64,000 nucleotides of DNA from Xenophilus sp. E41 (GCF_003671765.1 NZ_QPIB01000005.1:4528-68527); one strand, 5' to 3'; shown: positions 44,183 to 54,396, counted from the stretch's first letter. Numbers and translations are program-made. The notes: generated by a model from the letters alone, not told the origin.

Positions 44183-45010
44183 TCACGCCTTGAGCTGGCG
44201 CATGCCTTCGGCCAGCAGCCACAACGCCCGGTTCAGGCGCAGGTTCTGGTCGATGCCTTGCACCGGACGGGTGCGCTGATTGCGGCCGTTGGCCGTGCGT
44301 CCGTTCAGGCCCCCTTTGACTAGGTTCTCCTGGACGCGGTTGAAGACGGCCCACAGGTCGTTCTTGCGGTCGTCCCATCGCCGAGGGGCCAGCAGTTGGC
44401 TCTCGGTGACAGGCGTGGACTTGGCCGGATCGTCGTACTTGAGTGCGAGCGCAGAGTTCGCAAAGACCTCCGCTTCGCCCTCATCGAGGGTGATGGTGCG
44501 CATCGCATCGCGCGCGTTATGCACGCGCTCGAAACCTTCGAGGACTCCGTAGGCACCTTCGATCACCTGGCTGGCCACGTCGCCCTTGTGGGGAACGCGG
44601 ATGTCTGCGGTGGTGTCACCGCAAACCAGGCCGTTGTGGCAGACGAACCGGAACATGCCGGCGAGCATCTGATAGCTGCTCGTGCCGTCATGGCTGTTGA
44701 GCAGGATGATCTCGTTCGCCTCGTCGCCGTTGATCTGGCTTGCATGGCGAAGTCGGATGAGGTGCTTCGTGTACTCGCGCCGGTCTTCGTTGCGCACGCG
44801 CGTCTGACACACCATGAAGGGCTCGAAGCCCTCCTGGCGCAGCTTGGTCAGCACGGTCGAGGTCGGTATGTAGGCATACCGATCGGACCGGCTCCCATGT
44901 GGAGCGTCGGCGAAGATCGACGGAACGACGGCACGAATGCGGTCGTCCGAGAGTGGGCGATCAGAGCGCAGGATCGGGGATTGCGGAGCAAAGCGGGATA
45001 CCAGAGACAT
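44183..45010 (-). CDS. DUF932 family protein
   Basis: The 275-residue protein has the DUF932 (YfjQ/phage-LGT) blocks YAYIPTSTVLTKLRQEGFEP, NEIILLNSHDGTSSYQMLAGMFRFVCHNGLV and a C-terminal NLRLNRALWLLAEGM. These proteins are common on ICEs, plasmids and prophages; no biochemical role is established, though an antirestriction-region location is frequent. AAAGGAG precedes the ATG at 45010. Confidence 0.8.
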   Translation of the reverse strand: MSLVSRFAPQSPILRSDRPLSDDRIRAVVPSIFADAPHGSRSDRYAYIPTSTVLTKLRQEGFEPFMVCQTRVRNEDRREYTKHLIRLRHASQINGDEANEIILLNSHDGTSSYQMLAGMFRFVCHNGLVCGDTTADIRVPHKGDVASQVIEGAYGVLEGFERVHNARDAMRTITLDEGEAEVFANSALALKYDDPAKSTPVTESQLLAPRRWDDRKNDLWAVFNRVQENLVKGGLNGRTANGRNQRTRPVQGIDQNLRLNRALWLLAEGMRQLKA

Positions 45011-45038
45011 GGCTGATCTCCTTTGAGAAATTCGACAA

Positions 45039-45062
45039 CCGCGTGGCCGTGAGACCACGCGG
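45039..45062 (-). promoter_or_regulatory. Leader hairpin of the DUF932 gene
   Basis: A perfect 8-bp stem CCGCGTGG/CCACGCGG with an eight-base loop lies 28 bases before the start codon. A second small hairpin GCGTCC/GGACGC lies upstream in the same leader. Confidence 0.55.
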
Positions 45063-45155
45063 AACTCGGGGGATGAAATGCGCAAGCACGCGTCCTGGGG
45101 ACGCGGCGTACGTGGGGAGGAAAAGCGACAAGGCCCCGTGAGAGGCCGTGCCGGA

Positions 45156-46061
45156 TCAGAACGAAGCAGCCAATGCCGGCTCCTGCTCCTGGACTTGCGC
45201 CTCGGGCTCGCGCTCGGCGGGCTCGGTGGCCGTGTCGATGGCATCGTCGGCTTCGGACGCGGATGCGTCTTCGGCCGGCGGCGCCTCGGCTTGCGCCTGG
45301 CTCGTCGGATAGACCTGGGTGCCGTCGATCTTGATGAGACCGATGTGGACCAGCGTCGATTCCAGGCTGGCGGCCGGTTCCCCGGCGTGCTCACCCTTGG
45401 TGCGGATGTACGGATCGATCTTCATGTCGTTCAGACGGAAGGCGATCAGCACCTTGCGGTCACCCTCGACGGCCTGAACGCACCGGCGAACCAGGTGCTC
45501 GGCTTCCGGGGTGGCGACGATGGTGTCGAAGTACCGATACTCCGGTTCATCGACAGGCCCGGCCAGTGCCGCGACGGTGCAAGAGAGGAACGAGTCGCCA
45601 GCTTTTGGGGTGACGTCCTTCACACGATTGAGATAGCCGATGCCGCGGGTGATCAACTCGTGCTGCTCGATCGAAGCCAGTTCGGCCCGGTCGATCAGTT
45701 CGGCCTTGAGCAGTCGCGCCTTGAGGGACGCGGCGGCCTGACCCTTCTGCTCACCCTTGTCGCGGATGTACACATCGCCCCACAGGTCACCGAGGCGAAA
45801 GCGCACCAGCGGGCGCTGCTTGGGATCGTCAACGCCGATGTAGCGCTGAACGAGCTTCTTGGCCTCGGCACCCGAGACCTTGACGTCGAAGTAGCGGTAG
45901 CTGGGGTCCCGGGCGGGGCCGACCAGCGCGGCGATGGTGCATGCCAGGAAAGGCTGCGCACGGCGGCCGCCCCGGACGGGCACTTCACGGACACGCTGGA
46001 TGTAGCCGATGCCCGAGGTGTGGAGGTCGAAATACGATTTCTCGTTGGACGTGGTGTTCAT
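45156..46061 (-). CDS. DUF3577 protein with duplicated domain
   Basis: The 301-residue protein contains two copies of a domain of about 110 residues. Repeat 1 has GIGYIQRVREV, FLACTIAALVGP, YRYFDVKV and RDKGEQKGQAAASLKARL; repeat 2 has GIGYLNRVKDV, FLSCTVAALAGP, YRYFDTIV and TKGEHAGEPAASLESTL. The domain is the STY4534/DUF3577 family, which occurs only on ICE-like elements and is normally single. An acidic Ala/Glu-rich tail follows. The leader carries both a short G/C hairpin and a radC-type RNA. Confidence 0.75.
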   Translation of the reverse strand: MNTTSNEKSYFDLHTSGIGYIQRVREVPVRGGRRAQPFLACTIAALVGPARDPSYRYFDVKVSGAEAKKLVQRYIGVDDPKQRPLVRFRLGDLWGDVYIRDKGEQKGQAAASLKARLLKAELIDRAELASIEQHELITRGIGYLNRVKDVTPKAGDSFLSCTVAALAGPVDEPEYRYFDTIVATPEAEHLVRRCVQAVEGDRKVLIAFRLNDMKIDPYIRTKGEHAGEPAASLESTLVHIGLIKIDGTQVYPTSQAQAEAPPAEDASASEADDAIDTATEPAEREPEAQVQEQEPALAASF

Positions 46062-46098
46062 GGTGAATCTCCATTGGGATGAAGCGGAGACACACCGG

Positions 46099-46136
46099 CC
46101 CACGCATGCGGGGAAGGTGCGTGACCCCGCGGTGGG
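46099..46136 (-). promoter_or_regulatory. Leader hairpin of the DUF3577 gene
   Basis: Minus-strand CCCAC pairs with GTGGG and the inner GCGGGG with CCCCGC around a larger loop. It lies between the radC-type RNA at 46151 and the ribosome site. Confidence 0.55.
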
Positions 46137-46150
46137 TTGATAAGGCGAAA

Positions 46151-46285
46151 GCATCCGCCACCAGAGGCTGGTGGCCGCTCGCGGAAGGATGCGGTGCGAG
46201 CTGGCTCGGTCACGCAGTGGGAACTGCGCCGCAACCTCGAAGACCGATGGTTGCCTGGCATGTCGCTGACGACGTCAGCAGGCAT
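46151..46285 (-). ncRNA. radC-type structured leader RNA, copy 2
   Basis: The minus strand shows the same helices as the copy at 14818 with different bases: P1 GCTGACG/CGTCAGC, P2 GCAACC/GGTTGC around a GGTCTTC loop, P3 CGCAGT/ACTGCG, P4 GCATCC/GGATGC enclosing CCACCAG/CTGGTGG, and the interleaved GCTCGC/GCGAGC pairing. Together with the flanking hairpin it accounts for the 310-bp gap upstream of the DUF3577 gene. Confidence 0.75.
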
Positions 46286-46371
46286 GGGGCCAGCATGGCG
46301 GGGCCTCGCGCGCGCGGCAGCAATCAATCGGCACCCGGGCGCTTCCCTTTGTCCGCGCCACCCGGCGCCTG

Positions 46372-46822
46372 TCACAGGCACTTGGCGCCGCGCAGGTGCT
46401 CGGGGGTATCGGCGCGCGGACGGCCGGGACGGCTCCAGGCGCCGCCACCGCGCGCGCCGATCAGCCGCCAGCCGGCGGCGCGCAGGCTGGCGCCACCTTC
46501 GTCGGGCATGGTGTAGGTGAGCAGGCGTATGTAGCCCAGCGCCCTTGCCGCCTGCCAGGCCGCGCCGTAGAGCTTGCTGCAGGCGCTGGGTGTGCCGTCG
46601 GTGCACAGCCGCGTGACTTCCAGCGTCCAGGTGCCGCGCGACCGGGCGGCCGACAATGGCCACGCCGTGGATCAGGTCGCTGTCGCTCAGCGTGACGGCC
46701 AGGGCGAACTTCGCGCCCTGGACCGGGCGGTGGTGGCGATGGTGCGACAGAACGAATGCATTGGCCGTGCGCAGCGACACCGGTAGGAGGTGCAGCCTCG
46801 GCGAGGTCGATGGCGTGTTCAT
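46372..46822 (-). pseudogene. XF1762-like protein gene, frameshifted
   Basis: The ATG at 46822 (CCGGAGA upstream) opens a frame with LHLLPVSLRTANAFVLSHHRHHRPV and VAIVGRPVARHLD, the first half of the XF1762-like/GNAT-type protein. The family's second half (TWTLEVTRLCTDGTPSACS, GYIRLLTYTMPDEGGASLRAAGW) follows in another frame from about 46640. CTGGACG just before the switch suggests loss of a few bases between short repeats. The protein is a frequent ICE passenger of unknown role. A sequencing error would give the same picture. Confidence 0.7.
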
Positions 46823-46922
46823 GCGGTTGTCTCCGGTGGCATGCCGGCGTTGTGGCCGGCGGGGCGTGCCTCGGCGGCTGGAGACAAACGCGCACGCGCG
46901 GCGATGGCGGCGGTGCGAACAA

Positions 46923-46945
46923 AAGAAGGCCCCCGATGCGGGGGC
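46923..46945 (-). terminator. Rho-independent terminator behind the DUF3085 gene
   Basis: A 7-bp stem GCCCCCG/CGGGGGC with a three-base loop (46929-46945) is followed on the minus strand by CTTCTTTTG. It lies 18 bp beyond the DUF3085 stop. Confidence 0.7.
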
Positions 46946-46963
46946 TGCGAGGCGGTTGCCGCG

Positions 46964-47260
46964 TCAGGCGGGAGGCACCACTGCTAAGGACAGGTGCGTG
47001 GCGGTGGCGGAAAGCACGAGATCGTCCGCCGAGTGCTGGAGGCGCGTGAACAGGCCGTCCTTCGGGTCGAAATACTCCGCGAAGTCATCGCCGCCCAGCT
47101 CGCGGCCGGCGAGGTGCCACCAGTCATCGAACGGGTCGGTGTCCGGGTTGCATCCGACGGCGTAGGCGAGCAGTGCCTGGCGCCCATCCGGGCGACGCTC
47201 CCCACGCTCGGCGAGGAAGTACACGCCCTGATCCTTGACCAGGACAATGCGGCACTGATT
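46964..47260 (-). pseudogene. DUF3085 gene, 3' part cut off by the mercury transposon
   Basis: This fragment encodes VLVKDQGVYFLAERG, YAVGCNPDTDPFDDWW and LGGDDFAEYF, the DUF3085 signature, in about 98 codons without a start. Removal of the transposon and one TGATT copy joins it in frame to the 20 codons at 51194-51255, giving a complete 117-residue protein. The insertion is therefore the only lesion. DUF3085 proteins are ICE/phage passengers of unknown function. Confidence 0.85.
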
Positions 47261-47298
47261 GGGGACGTCTCAGAAAACGGAAAAAATCGTACGCTAAG
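47261..47298 (+). repeat. Left terminal inverted repeat of the mer transposon
   Basis: 38 bp beginning GGGGACGTCTCAG and ending GTACGCTAAG. It differs from the other end by one base (A or T at position 5) and one A in the A-run. The TAG stop of the tnpA remnant lies inside it, as in full Tn3-family elements. Confidence 0.9.
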
Positions 47299-48291
47299 CC
47301 GGTTGCAGCGGTCGTAGCGGCCTGAACTTGCCCGCGCCGATCTTGGCGCTGCTGCGCCAGAGGTAATCGCCGGTCAGGTTGATGTGCTCCCAGCCCAGCG
47401 GCGACAGGTACTGCAACAGGGCGTCATCGACAGTCTGGCCGTGACCGCGTAAGGCGTTTGAGGCCCGTTCCAGATAGACCGTGTTCCACAACACTATGGC
47501 CGCCGTCACCAGGTTGAGGCCGCTGGCCCGGTAGCGCTGCTGCTCGAAACTGCGGTCGCGGATTTCGCCCAGCCGGTTGAAGAACACGGCGCGGGCTAGC
47601 GCGTTGCGGGCTTCGCCCTTGTTCAGTCCGGCATGCACGCGGCGGCGCAGCTCGACGCTTTGCAGCCAGTCCAGGATGAACAGCGTTCGCTCGATGCGGC
47701 CCAGCTCGCGCAGCGCCACGGCCAGGCCGTTCTGGCGCGGGTAGCTGCCGAGTTTCCTGAGCATCAGCGAGGCCGTCACCGTGCCCTGCTTGATCGAGGT
47801 GGCCAGCCGCACCTTGGCGTTGATCGCCTTGCCGGACGCCTGGAACTGCTGCTGATGCTTGTGCTTGGCAGCGTTGAACAGCTTGCCCAGGATGCGGTCG
47901 TGCAGGTCGATGATTTCGTCGGTGACGGTGGCCATGCCCTCGATGGCGAGCGCACCAGGGTCGCGTAGCGGCGCTGTGCCTCGAACTTGGCCAGATCGGC
48001 GGGCGTCATCTGGCCGCCTTCGCGGGCGATCTTGAGCAGGCGGTTCTGGTGCACCGACCGCTCGATGCCGGAAGGCAGGTCGAGCGCCTGCCAGGCTTTG
48101 AGGCGCTCGATGTGTTCGAGTATGTGGCGCGAGTTCGGCTTGACGGGCGACTGGCGCAGCCAGGCCAGCCAGGTCGTCTTGCCGTTGTCGTGGCGCTTGA
48201 GCAGATCGTCGAGGCGGTGCCGGTGGGTGGCCGACAGGGGATCGGACAAGGCCGCGTAGATGCGGCGGTTGGCGCGGCTGTAGGCGTTCAT
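47294..48291 (-). pseudogene. tnpA: tnpA remnant, Tn3-family transposase
   Basis: About 330 codons remain of a transposase that is normally near 990. The remnant starts in the N-terminal third ([12 protein letters not shown]), has a one-base frameshift at about 47957 (YATLV in one frame, then [14 protein letters not shown] in another), and jumps at about 47810 from AINAKVRL to [18 protein letters not shown] near the C-terminus. The DDE catalytic region is deleted. The C-terminal part ([13 protein letters not shown]) is well kept. The product cannot be active. Confidence 0.85.
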
Positions 48292-48309
48292 CGAACACCT
48301 CCCTTTTCC

Positions 48310-50296
<1,987 letters not shown>

Positions 50297-50308
50297 GGTG
50301 ATCTCCTT

Positions 50309-50659
50309 TCAGTAGAACAGCGGCAGGACGTAGGGAAACGCGAGGGCAACCAGAACCAGGGCGGCCACGATCCAGAAGATCACCTTGTAGGCAGTCCGCA
50401 CTTGGGGCACGGCGCAAACGTCGCCGGGCTTGCAGGCATGGGCTGGTCGGAAGATGCTGCGCCAGGCGAAGAACAGCGCGATGAGCGCTGCGCCGATGAA
50501 GATCGGCCGATACGGCTCCAGCACGGTCAGGTTGCCGATCCACGCGCCAGAGAAGCCGAGCGCGACCAGGACAAGGGGGCCGAGGCAGCAGGCCGAGGCG
50601 AGGACGGCCGCGACGCCGCCGGTCGCCAGTGCGCCGCAGCCGTTCTTGGGTTCCGACAT
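50309..50659 (-). CDS. merT: Mercuric ion transporter
   Basis: This 116-residue inner-membrane protein has three hydrophobic helices, the first with the C24-C25 pair (ASACCLGP) that receives Hg(II) from MerP, and a cytosolic loop with a second Cys pair (HACKPGDVC). The start at 50659 has AAGGAGAAC upstream and matches the MSEP-NG start of MerT. It is the first gene of the MerR-controlled operon. Confidence 0.95.
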   Translation of the reverse strand: MSEPKNGCGALATGGVAAVLASACCLGPLVLVALGFSGAWIGNLTVLEPYRPIFIGAALIALFFAWRSIFRPAHACKPGDVCAVPQVRTAYKVIFWIVAALVLVALAFPYVLPLFY

Positions 50660-50694
50660 AAGGTTCTCCTTCCGGGACTTCGCTTGATGCTGTA

Positions 50695-50725
50695 ACGTTA
50701 CTTCCGTAGTCAACTACGGAGTCAA
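50695..50725 (-). promoter_or_regulatory. mer operator-promoter
   Basis: On the minus strand TTGACT and TAACGT are 19 bp apart, the classic MerR-type spacing, and the dyad CCGTAG..CTACGG fills the spacer. It drives merTPA and overlaps the divergent merR promoter, so MerR both represses itself and activates the operon with Hg(II). Confidence 0.9.
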
Positions 50726-50730
50726 GCGCC

Positions 50731-51138
50731 ATGGAGAACGCTCAAGAGAATCTGACCATCGGGGCCTTCGCCAAGGCAGCCCGGGTCAACGTGGAGACGA
50801 TCCGCTTCTATCAGCTCAAGGGCTTGCTACCCCAGCCGGAGCGGCCCTACGGTCGCATCCGCCGCTACGGGCAGGCGGACGTGGCGCGGGTGAAGTTCGT
50901 GAAGTCAGCCCAGCGCCTGGGATTCAGCCTGGATGAAGTCGGCCAGCTCCTGAAACTGGAGGACGGCACCCATTGCAGCGAGGCGGCCGAACTGGCTGCT
51001 CACCGGCTGGCCGATGTGCGCGCACGCATGGCGGACCTCACGCGGATGGAAGAGGCCCTGTCGACGCTAGTGAGAGAGTGCAACGCGCACCATGGCAATG
51101 TTTCCTGCCCGTTGATCGCAGCTTTGCATTGCTGCTAA
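50731..51138 (+). CDS. merR: Mercury-responsive regulator
   Basis: The 135-residue protein has an N-terminal MerR winged helix ([22 protein letters not shown]), a dimerisation helix and the three Hg(II)-binding cysteines C82, C117 and C126, at the positions known for MerR. It is divergent from merT, with the operator between them. The C-terminal HCC pair is usual for the Tn21/Tn501 type. Confidence 0.95.
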   Translation: MENAQENLTIGAFAKAARVNVETIRFYQLKGLLPQPERPYGRIRRYGQADVARVKFVKSAQRLGFSLDEVGQLLKLEDGTHCSEAAELAAHRLADVRARMADLTRMEEALSTLVRECNAHHGNVSCPLIAALHCC

Positions 51139-51154
51139 AGGGCCCACTTCGGCT

Positions 51155-51193
51155 CTTAGCGTACGATTTTTTTCCGTTTTCTGAGACGACCCC
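51155..51193 (-). repeat. Right terminal inverted repeat of the mer transposon
   Basis: 39 bp; read on the minus strand it begins GGGGTCGTCTCAG and ends GTACGCTAAG. It is followed directly by the target duplication TGATT (51194-51198). Confidence 0.9.
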
Positions 51194-51255
51194 TGATTGG
51201 CGATGGCTTCGGTCAGCACGGGGCGCAGGTCAGCGCCTTTGAATCGCAGTGACAT
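51194..51255 (-). pseudogene. DUF3085 gene, 5' part
   Basis: The ATG at 51255 has AGGAGAT upstream and begins MSLRFKGADLRPVLTEAIAN before the transposon end. Two remaining bases complete a CAG codon with the base after the duplication on the other side, restoring the reading frame of the fragment at 46964. The leader (51256-51399) contains an AGGCC/GGCCT stem enclosing CATCC/GGATG. Confidence 0.8.
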
Positions 51256-51399
51256 GGATGAAATCTCCTGTGTGGAAGAATGAGAAAGGCCTCCATCCGA
51301 TGGGATGAAGGGCCTGTAGTGCACGCGGCCGGAACGGCTGGAACGCCGTGGCGGATGCCTCGGGTCAGCCGCAGGACCGCCCGGTTTCGCTGCGGGGCG

Positions 51400-52224
51400 T
51401 CATGCCGGGACGGCCTGGCGCTTGCGGGCCGCTTTCGCGTCGAGGATGCTCACGTCGATCTGGCGCCAGCGCCCGTCGTCGATGAGCCTCTCCAGCACTT
51501 CGCCGAGCATGTCGAAATACACCTCGTCGTGCCGATCGACCAGTTCGACCGATTCACCGTTCTGACGGTGCAGTTCCACCACGTAGGTGTCTCCGCCGCG
51601 GTCGTAGAGGATCGTCACCCGGCCCTCGAACTTCGCGGTCGAGACCGTGAAGCTGATCGCCGGCGGGGTCTCGATGATCTTGGAGGGCGTGGGATCGACC
51701 CAGGTGAAGTCGCGGGCACCGGCATCCACCAGCATGTGGGTGATGCGCCGGAAGCGATCGGGGGCCGGCATCTCCTCCAACTGCTCGATGAGCTGGCCCA
51801 ACTCCATGCACTGCGGCGTGGGAATGGGCAGCTTGGCCGGCGCCGAGCCGAGGATGTGCCTCGTGATGGTGTACGGCGTGCCGTCCGAAGTCTCCTCGGT
51901 GATGACCTCCGGCGTGTCCGCGCGCAGTCCGTCGAAGCGACGACGGGCATAGGGTTGGACATGCACCTTGGCGCCTTCGGCAGGAACCGTGGTCACCAGG
52001 CTGGGATCGAGCACCGCGAACTCGGAAGGCTTGAGCTTGACGACGATGGCATCGTCGGTCGCGGCGACCACCTTGCCGTCGAAGGGTTGGGGGTCGATGG
52101 CGAAGCCCAGCGTTGAGGACAGCGGCTGATCATCGAACACGCGGTACTTGAACGACCGCACGTTGCGGGGCACATGGCCTGCGACCAGCGAAGGCATCAT
52201 GGATTTGATGAGGGAACGATCCAT
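51400..52224 (-). CDS. ICE hypothetical protein, 274 residues
   Basis: The start MDRSLIKSMMPSLVAGHVPRN has AAGGAG upstream. The protein is soluble and mixed alpha/beta, with STLGFAIDPQPFDGKVVAATDDAIVVKL in the first third, TRHILGSAPAKLPIPTPQCMELGQLIEQLEEMP and a C-terminal YVVELHRQNGESVELVDRHDEVYFDMLGEVLERL. It belongs to the conserved ICE accessory set but I cannot name a family. A leader hairpin and a degenerate radC-type RNA precede it. Confidence 0.6.
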   Translation of the reverse strand: MDRSLIKSMMPSLVAGHVPRNVRSFKYRVFDDQPLSSTLGFAIDPQPFDGKVVAATDDAIVVKLKPSEFAVLDPSLVTTVPAEGAKVHVQPYARRRFDGLRADTPEVITEETSDGTPYTITRHILGSAPAKLPIPTPQCMELGQLIEQLEEMPAPDRFRRITHMLVDAGARDFTWVDPTPSKIIETPPAISFTVSTAKFEGRVTILYDRGGDTYVVELHRQNGESVELVDRHDEVYFDMLGEVLERLIDDGRWRQIDVSILDAKAARKRQAVPA

Positions 52225-52255
52225 GGGGAAACTCCTTGAGGAAAAACAAGGGATT

Positions 52256-52289
52256 CCCCGCCCGCAAGGGAGAGGTCCCTTGTGGGTGG
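52256..52289 (-). promoter_or_regulatory. Leader hairpin of the 274-residue protein gene
   Basis: Minus-strand CCACCC pairs with GGGCGG and the inner CAAGGG with CCCTTG around a short loop. It ends about 32 bases before the ATG. Confidence 0.6.
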
Positions 52290-52327
52290 CGTGGATGGAC
52301 GCGGTAGGTCCGTAGGAAGAAACGACC

Positions 52328-52400
52328 AGCACGGTTTCCCGCGCTTGCAGCCTCGAAGGTCTCGACTGCCTGGGCATGTGCCGGCAACGCCGACGAACAT
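52328..52400 (-). ncRNA. radC-type structured leader RNA, copy 3 (partial)
   Basis: The first three helices are present on the minus strand: a shortened P1 (CGGC/GCCG), the linker CACATGCCCAGG, P2 GCAGTC/GGCTGC with a GACCTTCGA loop, and P3 AGCGCGG/CCGTGCT closed by a GAAA tetraloop. The P4/pseudoknot part seen in the other copies is not recognisable here. Confidence 0.55.
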
Positions 52401-52483
52401 GGGGCAAGCATGGCCCTGGGGCGGTCTGCCTGCCCGCAGGAAACGGCACCGCACCACAACCGTTTTCCTGTGCTGCGGGCAAG

Positions 52484-52505
52484 AAAAAGCCCCTCGAAAG
52501 GGGCT
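52484..52505 (-). terminator. Rho-independent terminator behind the 92-residue protein gene
   Basis: AGCCCC/GGGGCT with a six-base loop (52488-52505) is followed on the minus strand by TTTTTC. It lies 7 bp beyond the stop at 52513. Confidence 0.75.
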
Positions 52506-52512
52506 GGAGGAA

Positions 52513-52791
52513 TCAGGCTTGGTACACGAAGTAGTGCTCGCGCTGACGCGGAAAGAACACGTGTTTCCACGTGTCGCCGCTTGTGTTGCCACCGTCGAAG
52601 ACGACCATTTCGTAGTCGTCCACGTCGGTGTCCACCAGGTCGGCGCTGGCGATATGGCGCATGTGCAGCGTGCCGCTCATGCGCTCGAATACCAGGATCT
52701 GGCCGATGGCATCTTCCTGGCTCATGGCGTTGACGCAGGCTCCGAGTTGGTGCTCGAAGTCGGATGCGGGTGTGATGAGGTCGGGGAACAT
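52513..52791 (-). CDS. Small ICE hypothetical protein, 92 residues
   Basis: The protein starts MFPDLITPASDFEHQLG at an ATG with AGGAG upstream and contains MRHIASADLVDTDVDDYEMVVFDGG and a HVFFPRQREHYFVY tail. It is small, acidic and soluble, with no recognised domain. A terminator follows directly. Confidence 0.6.
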   Translation of the reverse strand: MFPDLITPASDFEHQLGACVNAMSQEDAIGQILVFERMSGTLHMRHIASADLVDTDVDDYEMVVFDGGNTSGDTWKHVFFPRQREHYFVYQA

Positions 52792-52813
52792 GGGATCGCT
52801 CCTGTGAAAGTGC

Positions 52814-52848
52814 GCCGGCCCGGCTCTCTGGCGGGAGACCGGGCCGGC
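52814..52848 (-). promoter_or_regulatory. Leader hairpin of the 92-residue protein gene
   Basis: A perfect 10-bp stem GCCGGCCCGG/CCGGGCCGGC (arms 52814-52823 and 52839-52848) lies 22 bases before the start codon. It has no T-run after it, so a leader role is more likely than termination. Confidence 0.55.
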
Positions 52849-52888
52849 ATGCGGTGAGGACAAGGAAGGCCGGGGATGTGTGTGGCAG

Positions 52889-53626
52889 CTATTCGCCGGC
52901 CAGCGATAGGCCCGGCAACACGGGTGCGTCGGCATCGAGGATGAGGATGCGCACGTCGGCCTGGCCGGCCAGTTCAAGGATCTGTGCCAGCTCGTCCGGC
53001 ATGCCCTTGCTGCGGTGCTCCTGCCGAAGCTGCTCGGCGGCGATCCCCTCGACGTCCTGCAGGTGCTGGTCCGTCCAGGGCGTGGAGATCAGCTTGACGC
53101 CGATCGCCGGGCTGTAGGGAATCCGGAACGCGATGAACAAAAAGGCCTCCGGCGTCGCGAGGTCAGCCAGGTTGGCCAGGTACTGGCCGGTTTCGCGGCT
53201 GATGTGCGCGCTGCTGATTTCCCAGCACCGGCTGTAGTAGCCGGTCTCGAAGCTCAACCGCTGCACGACTTCCCGTGCGGCCTCGGCCGAATAGGTGTCG
53301 CCAATGTGGACGGGGCGGCCGTCGAAGTCGTCGCCGTGGATCGCGTACACCACGGCACCCACCATGCCTTCGCCGCTGCCCCCTTCAGCCGCGTCGCATT
53401 CGGCGATCAGTGCGGCGCCGACAGGTTCGGTGCCAGTCCTGACCACCGCGAAGTCGCTGGTGATGATGCAAGGAGAAGAAACCAGCGCCGCGTCGCAGAG
53501 GTGCTGCTGGCTCGGGTGGATGTTTCGCCAAACATGCGGGCTTCCGTCCTCGTAGCTGATGGACAGCGTGCGGACGATTTTCAGATTCCAGTAGCCGCGT
53601 AGAAAGGGATTGGGATTCTGGGACAT
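52889..53626 (-). CDS. ICE hypothetical protein, possibly DUF5983-like, 245 residues
   Basis: The soluble protein has TLSISYEDGSPHVWRNIHPSQQ near its start, a middle segment CWEISSAHISRETGQYLANLA and a C-terminal ADVRILILDADAPVLPGLSL. The last two blocks recall DUF5983, a domain found in ICE and plasmid proteins, but the match is by memory and weak. TGGAGA precedes the ATG. A hairpin of the common leader type lies upstream. Confidence 0.55.
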   Translation of the reverse strand: MSQNPNPFLRGYWNLKIVRTLSISYEDGSPHVWRNIHPSQQHLCDAALVSSPCIITSDFAVVRTGTEPVGAALIAECDAAEGGSGEGMVGAVVYAIHGDDFDGRPVHIGDTYSAEAAREVVQRLSFETGYYSRCWEISSAHISRETGQYLANLADLATPEAFLFIAFRIPYSPAIGVKLISTPWTDQHLQDVEGIAAEQLRQEHRSKGMPDELAQILELAGQADVRILILDADAPVLPGLSLAGE

Positions 53627-53660
53627 GGGATTTCTCCAACAGAATAATGATGGAGCAAAT

Positions 53661-53692
53661 CCCCGCCACCGGGAATTGACCCCGGTGGGTGG
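53661..53692 (-). promoter_or_regulatory. Leader hairpin of the 245-residue protein gene
   Basis: Minus-strand CACCGGG pairs with CCCGGTG, extended by CCC/GGG across a bulge, with a seven-base loop. It is preceded by CTTTCTTTCCACC, as at 42126 and 43333. Confidence 0.6.
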
Positions 53693-53709
53693 AAAGAAAG
53701 GAAACAGCG

Positions 53710-54396
53710 TCAGGTGACGCTGATCGTTGGCGTTTGGGCCAATCGCTCGGCGACGCGCCGGCGCAAATTCATGCGGAATGGCTCGTCGCTGACGCCCGCC
53801 AGCAGATTGATGGTCTCCAGCGCGATCAGGGCCGAAGCCTCTTCGATGTCGGCGGCCACAATGGTCTTGCGCAATTGGTCGCCGAGCTGGAGGGCCTGGG
53901 AGGAGGAGCTGATGAAGCGGACCTCGCGGCTCAGGTAGCAGCCGTTGCCGCCGAACTCGAACAGCCGCGGCTTGCTGCAGTACCAGCAGCCCTCGAACTG
54001 GATGGCGGTCAGGTGGTGCCCGTCATCGAACCGGGTGGCGATCAGAAACAATGCGTCGAGATCGGCGGTGTCCTCGAACGAATGACGGTCGATCAAGTTC
54101 CCCAGCTCTTCGTCCTCATCGGCACGGAAGTGCACGGCGAGCAGTTCGAGCAGCGGCGGGATCGACAGCCCTTCGTCGTCCGGCATCGGAATACCGAGTT
54201 GCGTGGCCAGGTCTTCCAGGCCATCGAGCACGTCCGGCCATTGCGGATTGGTGGTCTCGGCGATCTGGGCGATGTAGGCCTGCCCGTTGCCGGGGTGGCT
54301 CTCGTCCAGCGCGAAGGCGCCGAACAGCGCCTGGATGACGGGCGTCACACGGTCGAGCACGAGAACGCCGGTGGCTTCGTAGTAGTTGTTGGCCAT
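53710..54396 (-). CDS. ICE hypothetical protein, 228 residues
   Basis: The product starts MANNYYEATGVLVLDRVTPVI and is soluble. Conserved-looking blocks are PLLELLAVHFRADEDEELGN, LDALFLIATRFDDGHHLTAIQFEG and CSKPRLFEFGGNGCYLSREV. It is a regular partner of the neighbouring small genes on this ICE type; the function is not known. AAGGAGC precedes the start. Confidence 0.6.
   Translation of the reverse strand: MANNYYEATGVLVLDRVTPVIQALFGAFALDESHPGNGQAYIAQIAETTNPQWPDVLDGLEDLATQLGIPMPDDEGLSIPPLLELLAVHFRADEDEELGNLIDRHSFEDTADLDALFLIATRFDDGHHLTAIQFEGCWYCSKPRLFEFGGNGCYLSREVRFISSSSQALQLGDQLRKTIVAADIEEASALIALETINLLAGVSDEPFRMNLRRRVAERLAQTPTISVT

Noticed and set aside
46058..46660. A single long frame continuing the XF1762-like N-terminus
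   Set aside because: After about residue 60 it encodes His/Arg-rich sequence without homology, while the conserved second half of the protein is present in another frame; a frameshift is the better explanation.
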